A stretch of 64,000 nt of DNA from Bacteroidales bacterium (lineage in GTDB: Bacteria > Bacteroidota > Bacteroidia > Bacteroidales > UBA932): assembly GCA_023667095.1 (NCBI GenBank), contig JAMPAT010000008.1:1-64000 (forward strand), given 5' to 3'. This document shows positions 34,620-43,275 of the stretch, piece by piece. Each line of letters begins with the position of its first letter. The first letter of the stretch is position 1. Both the position numbers and the translations under genes were made by a program. The notes below the pieces were generated by a model, which saw only the letters and a list, made by a program, of their open reading frames with translations, ran no database searches and was not told where the DNA came from.

Positions 34620-36272
34620 CTAACCGTTAGGGAATTGTTTGTAAATAGGACGTGGGAACTTGACGTTCACTAAAGAGCGTAGTGCCGGGTTCTGAATGAT
34701 GTATTCTCCAGGTGATAGGCGTGTCATCATATTTTGATATACTTTCGGAATATATCTATAATCGTTCTTTGAAACTTCGATTGCATTGGTACGACCATAC
34801 GCATGAGTTGCACAGTTACCCTTGACTCTGTCGTGAATGGCACTTCTGAACTGCTCAACTGAGAACAATATGATACCTAGTGAACGTCCTCGCTCAGCTA
34901 TGTCAAGGAGTTGCTTGAGAATAGGAGAGTTCTTTGGTACATCATTCGATGCATACTTATTAAGCTCGTCTACGAAAAGAATTACTTTGTCAGGAATATC
35001 ATCTCTGTCAGCACCTAATTTAAGGTCGTAAATTGCTCTCGCAACACTACCAAATACAAAACTTTGTGAATTTTCGTCAAGTCGAGCAATGTCAATAACA
35101 AGTACTTGGTCTGGTTTTAATTTATTATCTATAACATCTGTCAAGTTTACGTCTTTTCCTGCTAGACTTTTTGCAAAGATGTCGTTATTTGTTGCCTTGG
35201 AGATACATCTTTTGAATTTTCTCCAACTGCTGACCATTATTTCTTTGTTTCCGGGATTACTACTAGTCGCACATTTATCAAGAGCTTCCTTGAAAGAACT
35301 CCATTTGTCTATGCCACAGAATGGACCGGACTGATTAATAACATAGTTTACACAACTTTCCAACGTGCCCGTTGAATCGTCTTCATTTGCGAGAAGTAAA
35401 TCAAGTCTGTCTTGAGATTTCTCAAATGTAAACTTATATACAAATGCTCTATTCGATTCCATTTGGGCTTTGACATCTTCTTTTGAAGCATAAGATTGTA
35501 CACTATTAGGATCACCTTTCCCAAACGGATAATAGTACGTTACGTTGTCAAATGGGGTAGTAGGTAGCCCTAATTCTTTATATACTGCCTTGTCAGAGTC
35601 TTTAAGGTCTAGATTCGGCTCATCAATTGCCATCAAATCTCTTCCTTTAACATTGAAGAATACAAAAGCAGCTGTAGATCCATCTTCTGTACGGAATTTA
35701 TTCTGAATAGCTCTTAATAAGAACATGGAGTAGGATGTTTTCGCTGCTAAGCCAGATATACCTGATACATTGATGTGTGCACCGTCAGGACCTATCAAAA
35801 AGTTTGAGTTTAAAATAACCTTTACTCTTACTGAAGCTTCGCCTTGATACATTTGAAGGTATCCGCATACCAGTGGGTTCTTCACTTCATCTTCACTAAG
35901 ACCTAATGCTCGCTTTATGTCAGTCTCATTGCAGAGTGCAACTTGTCTGCCGTCTAGCACGGGAGAGTAAATGTCTTTAGTGTTACATGCGACTCTAGCA
36001 TTGACATAATTCATCCCAAGACGATTCATATTTCCAATTACTTCTCCTGTTTCGCCAAAGTCGCTGGAAATATAACTAGTAAAATGACTCGGAGCGTCGG
36101 TGATATGATTGATTTCTTCTATTACGCCATAAGTAATAGAATCGTTTTCATGCTTAACTTTAATTACGTCAAATGGACTAAGTATCTGACGTTTGTCTGT
36201 CCAAAAGTAAAATTCGTCAACAGTAGAGGGACATTTCTCAGTTGCTGATACCTTTCCAATAACAGTGGTCAT
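34620..36272 (-). CDS. HerA-like FtsK/HerA-superfamily ATPase
   Basis: A 550-residue HerA-type hexameric translocase. The first ~100 residues fit a HAS-barrel (FDVIKVKHENDSITYGVIEE). The modified P-loop is VSGISGLAAKTSYS near 169-182, and Walker B is VILFVDELNKYAS (430-442). A C-terminal HDRVKGNCATHAYGRTNAIE resembles the HerA region with a trans-acting Arg. HerA partners the NurA nuclease in DNA end resection, and bacterial HerA proteins also team with effectors in phage defence. Adjacent to the NurA-like gene with a 1-base gap, it almost certainly works with it. Confidence 0.85.
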   Translation of the reverse strand: MTTVIGKVSATEKCPSTVDEFYFWTDKRQILSPFDVIKVKHENDSITYGVIEEINHITDAPSHFTSYISSDFGETGEVIGNMNRLGMNYVNARVACNTKDIYSPVLDGRQVALCNETDIKRALGLSEDEVKNPLVCGYLQMYQGEASVRVKVILNSNFLIGPDGAHINVSGISGLAAKTSYSMFLLRAIQNKFRTEDGSTAAFVFFNVKGRDLMAIDEPNLDLKDSDKAVYKELGLPTTPFDNVTYYYPFGKGDPNSVQSYASKEDVKAQMESNRAFVYKFTFEKSQDRLDLLLANEDDSTGTLESCVNYVINQSGPFCGIDKWSSFKEALDKCATSSNPGNKEIMVSSWRKFKRCISKATNNDIFAKSLAGKDVNLTDVIDNKLKPDQVLVIDIARLDENSQSFVFGSVARAIYDLKLGADRDDIPDKVILFVDELNKYASNDVPKNSPILKQLLDIAERGRSLGIILFSVEQFRSAIHDRVKGNCATHAYGRTNAIEVSKNDYRYIPKVYQNMMTRLSPGEYIIQNPALRSLVNVKFPRPIYKQFPNG

Positions 36273-36273
36273 A

Positions 36274-37464
36274 TCAGAATAAGTTTATGAATATGTTACT
36301 ATCAATGTAATTTGACTTGCAGAATGTTTCCGTTAAATAAACGGGATATAAATGGTTCGCCCAACGTGTGTCTTTACCGTAACATACAGGATAAGCCTCG
36401 TTTATCAAGTTGGCGCTGATTACATCCACTAAGTCTGTATCTAGACATCCTCCTTCTGCGGGGATTAACATTTCGCATTTAATAACATCCGAATAATTTG
36501 TTTCGCGAGGGTAATCTTTTCGAAGACGCAGATACCAAACAGCATATTCTTGTTTTGTGATATCTGATGGGTATCTATAGACTTTTGTTCTTTCGAAAGG
36601 TTTTAGATTGGCGATGGTCTGTGATAATTTTTTACCTTCATAATCGGATAATAGTTCAGGATTGAATAGCTTGGACACACCCACCACATGCTTGTAATTA
36701 GAAACAACAAGGCTTTGGTGATGTGATGAGTGATTACTACTTGGAGCGTATTCAATAGATCCGTCTTTTATCAAATAATGCTCATCGTCTAGTTTATTGT
36801 CCTTGCAAAGTTTTGCAACCATGGCTTGCTCTGCATCAGTCATTTCTAGCTGGATCTTTGCAGTTCCTCTGTTCTTATAAAAGTCAGGATCGTTGTCTAA
36901 TGATTCTTTGCCATCGGTTTTATACAAAAGAATCTTATCAATTTTAATATTGTTTTCCTTTACGTATCTGAGTGATGATAAGGATTCATTTATTTTATCA
37001 CAGAAGAATCTGCAAAATAGTTCCTGTTCTGCAGGTGTGTCATTTTCAGTGTCAAATTCATCAGGAAGACTAAGCACAAAGCTTCTGTGCAATTCCGCTT
37101 TCTTGAATTCATCCCTGCTCCTACGTTCGCAGCAGCCAACCATAATCTGACCAGCCATAAAAGGGAAAATCTTACTACCTATGGATATGTCGTCTACTTT
37201 ATAAATGTGGCGAGATCCATCTAAAATATAGGAAAAGATGGGAGCTACGTGAAGTATCAAGTCCATAGGTATCTGAACTGTCTTTACTCTGCTCTTATCT
37301 GTTTCGGCAAATTCGCTTTTTGTTGAACGTGATACGGATTTATCGTCGTATGAAATTGTGTCGTTGTTCGTAGCGTCCAAAGATACCTTCTTTGTTTTAT
37401 AAAGGAGGTAATTACCATTGCCATGTTTTTCTATGCATTCAAGAATTCTCATCTTCCTGTTCAT
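36274..37464 (-). CDS. NurA-domain nuclease
   Basis: A 396-residue protein, first gene of the operon. Features fit the NurA 5'-3' nuclease fold: the first metal-binding Asp in ILDGSRHIYKV (Asp82), a second in LIKDGSIEYA (Asp234), followed by HVVGVSKLFNPELL, and a C-terminal HLYPVYLTETFCK in place of the NurA His motif. Spacing and order match NurA, and the immediate partner is HerA, which supports the call. About 70 N-terminal residues are extra. Residues between the Asp motifs are divergent, so activity is inferred. A -7 box about 300 bases upstream suggests a long leader. Confidence 0.72.
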   Translation of the reverse strand: MNRKMRILECIEKHGNGNYLLYKTKKVSLDATNNDTISYDDKSVSRSTKSEFAETDKSRVKTVQIPMDLILHVAPIFSYILDGSRHIYKVDDISIGSKIFPFMAGQIMVGCCERRSRDEFKKAELHRSFVLSLPDEFDTENDTPAEQELFCRFFCDKINESLSSLRYVKENNIKIDKILLYKTDGKESLDNDPDFYKNRGTAKIQLEMTDAEQAMVAKLCKDNKLDDEHYLIKDGSIEYAPSSNHSSHHQSLVVSNYKHVVGVSKLFNPELLSDYEGKKLSQTIANLKPFERTKVYRYPSDITKQEYAVWYLRLRKDYPRETNYSDVIKCEMLIPAEGGCLDTDLVDVISANLINEAYPVCYGKDTRWANHLYPVYLTETFCKSNYIDSNIFINLF

Positions 37465-37742
37465 CTATTATGATAACAAATGCGAGTATTATTTAGGAAG
37501 ACATTCATCAAGTCTAGGATAACACTGGCCAACATAAAGAAGCGTGAGCGGAAAACTCCTATCCTCTTGATTGGCTCTGGACTGCCAGCGAAACAAATAA
37601 GATGTAATGCAGCTCACACTTCCGCTATAGCATGAGCTGAACTCAAATTATAGCCAGTGCAAGCGTTAAACAATACTCCAGTTTCGCATGAATTGTCCAG
37701 ATTCATCAAGAAGGAATAAAGCAAACGCGTTCAAATATGTAT
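37465..37742 (-). promoter_or_regulatory. Structured 5' leader of the NurA-HerA operon
   Basis: About 280 untranslated bases between the predicted start of transcription and the NurA gene. Inverted repeats can form alternative pairings. CAGCTCA (37610-37616) pairs with TGAGCTG (37633-37639). AGCGGAA (37547-37553) pairs with TTCCGCT (37620-37626). GTGAGC (37544-37549), overlapping the last repeat, pairs with GCTCAC (37612-37617). The overlaps make some pairings mutually exclusive, as in attenuators or riboswitches. I do not recognise a known RNA class. Confidence 0.4.
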
Positions 37743-37769
37743 GTTATCATGGATAACGCTACAAATATA
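37743..37769 (-). promoter_or_regulatory. Promoter and palindromic operator of the NurA-HerA operon
   Basis: TATATTTG on the minus strand (37762-37769) is an exact TAnnTTTG -7 box. Just downstream, where transcription should start, lies the perfect palindrome GTTATC-ATG-GATAAC (37743-37757), a likely repressor site. Confidence 0.5.
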
Positions 37770-37899
37770 GTGATTTTATTTTTATTTTATATCTCAATTT
37801 TTAAGCTAAACAATCGCCTTTAGTTTTGAATATCAATACTTGCCAATACTTGTTGATATTTTCATAAATAAAGTAGATAGATATCATAAGTAATATTTT

Positions 37900-37907
37900 T
37901 ATATTTG
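37900..37907 (+). promoter_or_regulatory. -7 box for the rightward gene pair
   Basis: TATATTTG is an exact TAnnTTTG match 26 bases before the ATG at 37933. No good -33 element is visible. Confidence 0.45.
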
Positions 37908-37932
37908 TAATTCAATCAATCCCTAAAACCCT

Positions 37933-38933
37933 ATGGCAAATTTCTTTTTCTATCGATATCGGTTTGCGCCGATGGAGAACCCTGAACTTTTTACTGAGAT
38001 GGAGGACGGTGTGTCCGATTATGATGATAGACACAATCCAAGGTTCAGGGAGCTTTTGCACAGTAATGCAGAGGGGATAAAGAAATTGAATCTTTATAAT
38101 TTCAAGACGGATAAAGATGGGGTTCAGACTTCTGTTCAGTATGAGAATGATGTGCTGAACGGGGTTGACGGGGTTATAATGCTGCAGGTGAGGAATAATA
38201 AGCATAAGAAGGTGATTCCGATTGATAAGCTGGAGGCGCTGGATGTTCCTCATTATCCGTACACATTGGTTATTGTGGATAATCGTCCGGGGTCCCAGGC
38301 TATTTTGGTGCAGCAGAAGAAGTCGGCGTTTAAAATCCGGATGCTGTTGCGATGCTTGTGCTGGATTATTGTATTCGTGAGCTGCAGCTTTTCACTCTTG
38401 GGGTGTCGATGAGTCTGGAGAAGAGGCTTTGCAAGGGGTCTATATGGGATGTGGTTACGATGAGGACTGAGAGGGGACAGGATAAGGTGAAGACGTTTAC
38501 TTTGAAGATTGATAAGAAGCGTCCTAATGAGAATAATGAGGTGGATAAGGCGTTGCAGCTTGTGCTGGATATGATGTGTGCTGCTGATGGTGAGTTGAAG
38601 TTGTCGACCAATGATGATGCGAAGGAGTTGCTGAGTGAGAGTCGGGAGAATGTGAGGAATATTGTGGATATGTTGGTGAAGAATAAGTATCATCTGAAGG
38701 TGGGGTTTGAGAAGTCAGGGGCGGTGGAGTATGGAAGCGAGACTGCTGCTATATATGGAGTGGATGATGAATGGTGTCTTGAGTTTATGAACAGGGAACC
38801 ACATATAGGCGATGGGCCGGGAGGTGAGTATTATTTGTTCAATTGGCTGGATATGTTGTTGCCTGAGGGGGCCGGCTATGATTATAAGAAGTCTGAAAGA
38901 AAGAAGAAGAATGGAAGAAAGCGTAAGAAATAG
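37933..38933 (+). pseudogene. Uncharacterised element protein, single frameshift
   Basis: The first frame encodes ~135 residues (MANFFFYRYRFAPMENPELF, then GVIMLQVRNNKHKKVIPIDK). At TTTAAAAT (38329-38336) the frame must shift by one base to continue as NPDAVAMLVLDYCIRELQLF and on to a normal end at 38933. Joined, the protein would be about 333 residues. The run of A residues suggests loss of one A. The phase does not fit a canonical -1 slippery heptamer. I do not recognise a domain. The 3' end overlaps the next gene, so the pair is an operon. Its role in the element is unknown. Confidence 0.55.
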
Positions 38934-39720
38934 TTTACTGGATTCTCCTTTGTATGCTTTGGTGGAGAGGAATTGGACGAGATGGGAGCAGGGCATAAGC
39001 GCTGTGCAGGTGCAGGATGAAGATTTTCTTCTGTATCTGGTGTGGGGCTTGGATCTGATTAAGGAGCAGGACGGGGATGTGAATCGTAGGTTTAGAGATA
39101 TTGTTTTCTCTGCAATTCGTGGGCATTTCATCAGGTGCGGTTATGCTTCAAACAGGGATGATGTGGCGTATCTGGCGGATTTGGTTAGTGCGGGTTGTAT
39201 GTTTTGCTATGGACTCGTGCTGACAGAGTCTCTGAGGTATTTGAATGTTTATGATGAGTTGCTGAAGGGTTTGGGGGAGGATTGGAAGAGGATAAATGAG
39301 ATTAAGAGAGGGATTGAGGATGAGGGCGTTTGTCAAATGGTTAAAGAATGGATGATTGGATATATGAATAGTGATAAGTATTATACTGAAAAGGATGAAA
39401 TTAAGTGGGCTGAGGGTGATGGCAGTGAGGTTTTGATTCGCAGGAGCAAGAGTAAGAAAGTGGCTAAGGTTGATTTGTATAGGGTTATTATGGCTCTATA
39501 CAGGCTTGGCGTTTTTGAGTCTGCTGATGGTAGTAAGCTGGGGCCTGATAAGGTGTTTGAGACTTTCGGCAATATGTTAGGAGAAGATTTCAGTGCTTAT
39601 GCTAATAATCTTTCAGGAGGAAGCAACAATAAGGGTGATCTGAGTATATTCGGCAGGTTAGAGGAGGCATTTGAGAAATATGAGGAGGAGAAAGAAAGGA
39701 AAAAGAGTGAAAGGAGATAA
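38911..39720 (+). CDS. Uncharacterised helical protein paired with the frameshifted gene
   Basis: A 269-residue soluble, mostly helical protein starting MEESVRNSLLDSPLYALVER, with acidic and basic segments and a highly charged Lys/Glu-rich end. No motif is recognised. ATG 38911 lies inside the last codons of the preceding gene, an overlap typical of translational coupling, and the longer frame from 38812 is rejected. It ends at a bidirectional terminator shared with the replication block. Confidence 0.55.
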   Translation: MEESVRNSLLDSPLYALVERNWTRWEQGISAVQVQDEDFLLYLVWGLDLIKEQDGDVNRRFRDIVFSAIRGHFIRCGYASNRDDVAYLADLVSAGCMFCYGLVLTESLRYLNVYDELLKGLGEDWKRINEIKRGIEDEGVCQMVKEWMIGYMNSDKYYTEKDEIKWAEGDGSEVLIRRSKSKKVAKVDLYRVIMALYRLGVFESADGSKLGPDKVFETFGNMLGEDFSAYANNLSGGSNNKGDLSIFGRLEEAFEKYEEEKERKKSERR

Positions 39721-39724
39721 AGTG

Positions 39725-39760
39725 AAAGACCATTTTCGTGAGGTTGCGAAAATGGTCTTT
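39725..39760. terminator. Bidirectional intrinsic terminator
   Basis: AAAGACCATTTTC (39725-39737) and GAAAATGGTCTTT (39748-39760) form a perfect 13-bp stem with a 10-base loop and T-rich flanks on both strands. It separates the convergent gene 38911-39720 from the DUF3987 gene. Confidence 0.85.
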
Positions 39761-39764
39761 TTCT

Positions 39765-41603
39765 CTATAGTACCTTGATATATTTGCCGTGGGCGATGTT
39801 TTCGACTTTGCCTTCGTCGCACCATTTCTTGATGAGGCGGTCAACGGAGTTGGGGTTGAGTCCTACAAGGGCAGCTGCGTTGCGATAGTCCTGACTGTCA
39901 AATTCGTTCTGGAGCGTGTCGAACATTGCCTGGTGGAGCTTGTTTCTCTGAGATCCTTTGGCCGGGAGGATGACTGAGGCTGAGGCTTTGGGCAGGTCGT
40001 TGAAGACTTTTGCGTTGTGCTGGATGAGGACTTCCAGGATTCTTTTGGCGGATTGGTAGTCTTGATCCAGGCATACGATGTCATCTTCGAAGTTGCCGTC
40101 TTCTGCGATGCGGAGGACTGAGATGCACATTGCGATGCGGAACATTATGACTCCAAGTCTCCTGACTGATGCGATGAATTCTTCTCCACAGGTCTCTACG
40201 TATTCGTTCTGGAAGTTGTTGAAGCTGGTGTTGAAGTCTTCTTCCTGTTCTATGCTGAAACGGAATTTGAGGTCTTTGTTGTCTTTGAGGATGGTGTGGA
40301 AGTCCATATACTCTGAGCCAAGCTGCTGGAAGTATTCGTCCATTGTGCGGTTGGTGGAGTTTTCAAATACGTTGTTCCAGACGAGTTTGTGATTGAGATA
40401 GTAGAAGGCGAATCTACTGAAGAGTCCGTTCTCTGCGTCTGAGATGAGATTGAGAATCTGTCTCGGTGTTCCGGTGAGTAAGGTGGAGAGCTTTGGGTGC
40501 TTGATGTTGACATACTCTCTGTCTTTACGGCGAAAGTAGGAGATGGTTTCGTGGTGAAAGGCCTTTCTGAATCCATCTGAGTAGTTTCCATAATCGGAGC
40601 CGAAAGTGTTGGCGAGGGTATCTCCTTCGGTTTCAAACATCAATCCTTCTCCGCCATTGTCGTTGAGTACCTGATACACAGCAGTTGCACTGGAGTTGGC
40701 TAGGATGAAGAGCATTCTCATTGGTGGTTCTTCGGGTTTCTCCATATTGACTTTCTTTTTACCGGCAGCGTTGTATTCTGCGAGTTTCTGTTTGTAGTCC
40801 ATTACTTCGGCTTCGTTGATTTCTCTGAGACGGTCGTGGATGGGTTCTACAAGGTAACGGCAGAGTGAGAGCCTTCCTTTTCCTGCAGAGGCTCGTGCAG
40901 TTACGAAGAGGAAAAGGTTTGGCTAAACGATTCTTTTGTCATATACGCCTGAGATGTGGGGCATACAGGCTGATATGACGGTCAATGCTCCAAGTATGAG
41001 GATGTCTGCATCTGCTTCTGAGTTGCTTACATCTGCGATTTTACGAAGGAATTCAGGCAGGTTGTCTTTGATGTCCTGGGAGAATGTCGGGAGGGGTTCA
41101 TCTTCTTCGATATTTGCAGTTTGTGCAATGTTTGCAATTTCTGCATTTTGGGAATTTGCAGATTTTCCGACCATATCTGCACTTTGTCCTTTTGCAGAAG
41201 TTGCAGATTTGAGAGTGTTGGATGTGCTGAGACTGATTCCGGCTTCTTTGGCTTTCTGGAAGAAGGTTTTGTAGGAGATGCCTGTGCCGTGGGCGCGGAG
41301 ACATTTGTCGTATTGCTTGTCTGCTTCCATTGCATTGTAGTCGGGATTGAAACGGCTGATGCGGTGGAAGTAATCACGGCCATTCTCTCCGAGTGCGTCA
41401 GAGAGGGAGAATCCAAGGTCACGTCAATTGTCGTAGCCAGCTGTGATGTCTATGTGTGCTGATTCGATGCGCTGAGTAATGGTTTCGATGTCTTCTTCTA
41501 TAGAGGTTTGAGGAGTGTTACTCACAACGTTTCTTATGTTTGTTGTCGGAGCTGGTTCGGTGTTCTGCAACCAGTCTTCCGGATTGAATTTATTCTTTGT
41601 CAT
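39765..41603 (-). pseudogene. DUF3987 replication protein, two in-frame stops
   Basis: From ATG 41603 (MTKNKFNPEDWLQNT) one frame runs 612 codons to a stop at 39765, broken by two nonsense codons. A TGA near 41424 stands in ITAGYDN-RDLGFSLSDAL, where Trp is expected. A TAG at 40923-40925 stands in SGVYDKRIV-PNLFLFVTAR, where Tyr is expected. The P-loop-like ARASAGKGRLSLCR and the rest of the DUF3987 domain (FETEGDTLANTFGSDYG) are otherwise intact. DUF3987 proteins sit with VirE-N primase-like proteins in replication modules of Bacteroidales elements. The stops imply loss of autonomous replication. Confidence 0.8.
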
Positions 41604-41607
41604 GCTC

Positions 41608-42153
41608 TTAATAGTTTTCGTTTATAAATGCTGCTGGATCGTACGGAAGGAAGCAGGCTCTGGAGATGTCTTTGCCAGACGGGTCTGCCGGGATTCCGTA
41701 GGTTTTGAGGATGTAGCTCTCAATGGCTTTGAAGAACTGACTGTGGGCGAGTCCTCCTGTGTTTATCTCGATTACCCATTTGAGTCCGTCACCGGAGGGG
41801 CTGCGGAAGAGTAGTGCTGTCTCAAAGAATTGGTCGTTGAGCAGTCTTGTGAACAGTCCTTCTATGTCTGTGACGTGGTCAAAGTCAATACAGAGTAGGT
41901 TGGAGACTGTCTTAATGTCATCGTTGCCTCTTTTTTCAAATTCTCCGCAAAAGGTGGCATAGGCGAAGTTGGCTGCTTTGTAGATGCAGGCTTTCTTCTT
42001 GTCTGTGATGCTTCTGAGTTCCTTTGTCTGCTTGGCAGCATATGGGCCTACAATGTAGTTGTATGCATCACGTATCGTTATGCTCTTGTGCGGATATTTG
42101 TTGGTAATCGGAGCTTTGTAGAATGAGAATCGTGGTCCTCTTTCTATTGGCAT
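41608..42153 (-). CDS. VirE-N/BT4734-like protein
   Basis: A 181-residue protein of the BT4734/VirE N-terminal family, with YAAKQTKELRSITDKKKACI, LCIDFDHVTDIEGL and LLFRSPSGDGLKWVIEI. The Asp pair in IDFDH and the SPSGDG-K-V strand recall the catalytic core of archaeo-eukaryotic-type primases, to which this family has been related. It is often fused to DUF3987, but here the two are separate with a 4-base gap. It belongs to the replication block and is itself intact. Confidence 0.75.
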   Translation of the reverse strand: MPIERGPRFSFYKAPITNKYPHKSITIRDAYNYIVGPYAAKQTKELRSITDKKKACIYKAANFAYATFCGEFEKRGNDDIKTVSNLLCIDFDHVTDIEGLFTRLLNDQFFETALLFRSPSGDGLKWVIEINTGGLAHSQFFKAIESYILKTYGIPADPSGKDISRACFLPYDPAAFINENY

Positions 42154-42154
42154 T

Positions 42155-42523
42155 TCAGTGGCATTTTCGTACTGTCTCCAAGTTTAAGTGCATCTCTCGA
42201 TTAAGTGTGTTAAGTAGTTCTTGTCCAGATTGTTTGTAGTAGAGTTCTGCGAAGTCGAGGGCTGTGCCGTCTGGTATGCTTCCGAACTGGTCTTTGTGGT
42301 AGGCGGTTTCTTCTGAGAGCTGGCCTTTGGGGTTGTTTCTCTGAAACCAGATGTGTAGCGTGCGGGCTCCGTTTGCAAAGGGGTTTTTGCAGATGCCGCA
42401 GTCTCTTCCTACTATTTTCATGACGGTTTCGTCGGGATAGTATTTCCTTAGGATGTGGGCGTAGATGTCCACGCCCCACATTGTTTTCCTAAGGAGTGTC
42501 TGCCGGTCAATTGTCTTCTCCAT
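42155..42523 (-). CDS. Conserved small protein of the replication block
   Basis: A 122-residue protein (MEKTIDRQTLLRKTMWGVDI, then GRDCGICKNPFANGARTLHI). The Cys-containing segment followed by LHIWF recalls the zinc-ribbon-like proteins found next to VirE-N genes in Bacteroidales elements, and later DGTALDFAELYYKQSG is typical of the same group. Function is not established. It overlaps the upstream HTH gene by 17 bases and precedes VirE-N by one base, so it belongs to the same operon. Confidence 0.6.
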   Translation of the reverse strand: MEKTIDRQTLLRKTMWGVDIYAHILRKYYPDETVMKIVGRDCGICKNPFANGARTLHIWFQRNNPKGQLSEETAYHKDQFGSIPDGTALDFAELYYKQSGQELLNTLNREMHLNLETVRKCH

Positions 42524-42890
42524 AACGCTTGCGGATGTTGTACATTACGTAGTTGTTGCGGAGTATCCTTTCGATGTCCTGCTTGAGGTAGTAGAGTTTG
42601 TGACCGATGCGGGTGTAGGGGATGGTCCCGTTGGAGCGCAGGGTCTGGAGTGTGCCTGGACTGATCTTGAGTTTCTGCATCACTTCCTGGCCGTCTATCC
42701 AGTCTTCAAGGAAGGCTTTCTCCGAGAGGTTCTCTATCTGCTCGTCTGTGAGGTCATCAAGAGAGATGAGCTTTCTTTTGAGTAGTTCTTCTTGGATGAA
42801 GTCGAGCTGGCGAAGGACTTTACTGAGGGATTCTTTGCTGTCGGCTGCGATTGATATAATCACTTCTCCGATGGATTTTATCTTATTCAT
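42507..42890 (-). CDS. Helix-turn-helix (excisionase-like) protein
   Basis: A 127-residue protein. After a helical N terminus the MerR/excisionase-type HTH is clear: WIDGQEVMQKLKISPGTLQT, LRSNGTIPYTRIGHKLYYL. Such small DNA-binding proteins act as excisionases or regulators in Bacteroidales integrative elements. It overlaps its neighbours on both sides (8 bases upstream, 17 downstream), as expected for an operon. Confidence 0.75.
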   Translation of the reverse strand: MNKIKSIGEVIISIAADSKESLSKVLRQLDFIQEELLKRKLISLDDLTDEQIENLSEKAFLEDWIDGQEVMQKLKISPGTLQTLRSNGTIPYTRIGHKLYYLKQDIERILRNNYVMYNIRKRYGEDN

Positions 42891-43227
42891 TTGCCTGTCC
42901 TCCTTCTGTTAATGTCGTCAATTGCATCTGCTTCAATTTCAGCATCTGTCCTCTGACGTCCTTCATTGATCCAGACTTCTTGAAGATTAACTTCTTGCCG
43001 GTCTTGTAGTATGGTATCTGTCCTGTGCGAACCCATTTATATATTGTAGGTGCAGCAGGGTGTTCTGGATGAAATCTTCTCAGGCCTTTCAGGTCCATCA
43101 TTTCATCTTCTTTTTCTTTCGGAGTTGCATTATTATGCTGTATCTCCGCTCTTAATGCTTTAATTTCGTCTGCCAGCATAGCTACTATGCTAGGCAGTTG
43201 TTCGAATGTATATGAATTACTTGACAT
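42883..43227 (-). CDS. Helix-turn-helix protein of the replication block
   Basis: A 114-residue protein with an N-terminal coiled-coil-like helix and a C-terminal MerR/excisionase-like HTH: PAAPTIYKWVRTGQIPYYKT, GKKLIFKKSG. It is probably the first gene of the leftward replication operon. Role as excisionase or repressor is inferred from size, fold and position beside the integrase. Confidence 0.65.
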   Translation of the reverse strand: MSSNSYTFEQLPSIVAMLADEIKALRAEIQHNNATPKEKEDEMMDLKGLRRFHPEHPAAPTIYKWVRTGQIPYYKTGKKLIFKKSGSMKDVRGQMLKLKQMQLTTLTEGGQANE

Positions 43228-43275
43228 AAAATTTACTTTTATGTCGCGAGTCGTTCTCTCTTTTGGCGCCTTATA

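Noticed and set aside
38329..38336. Programmed -1 frameshift at TTTAAAAT
   Set aside because: The codon phase does not place the bases as a canonical X-XXY-YYZ slippery site, and other lesions nearby make a simple indel more likely.
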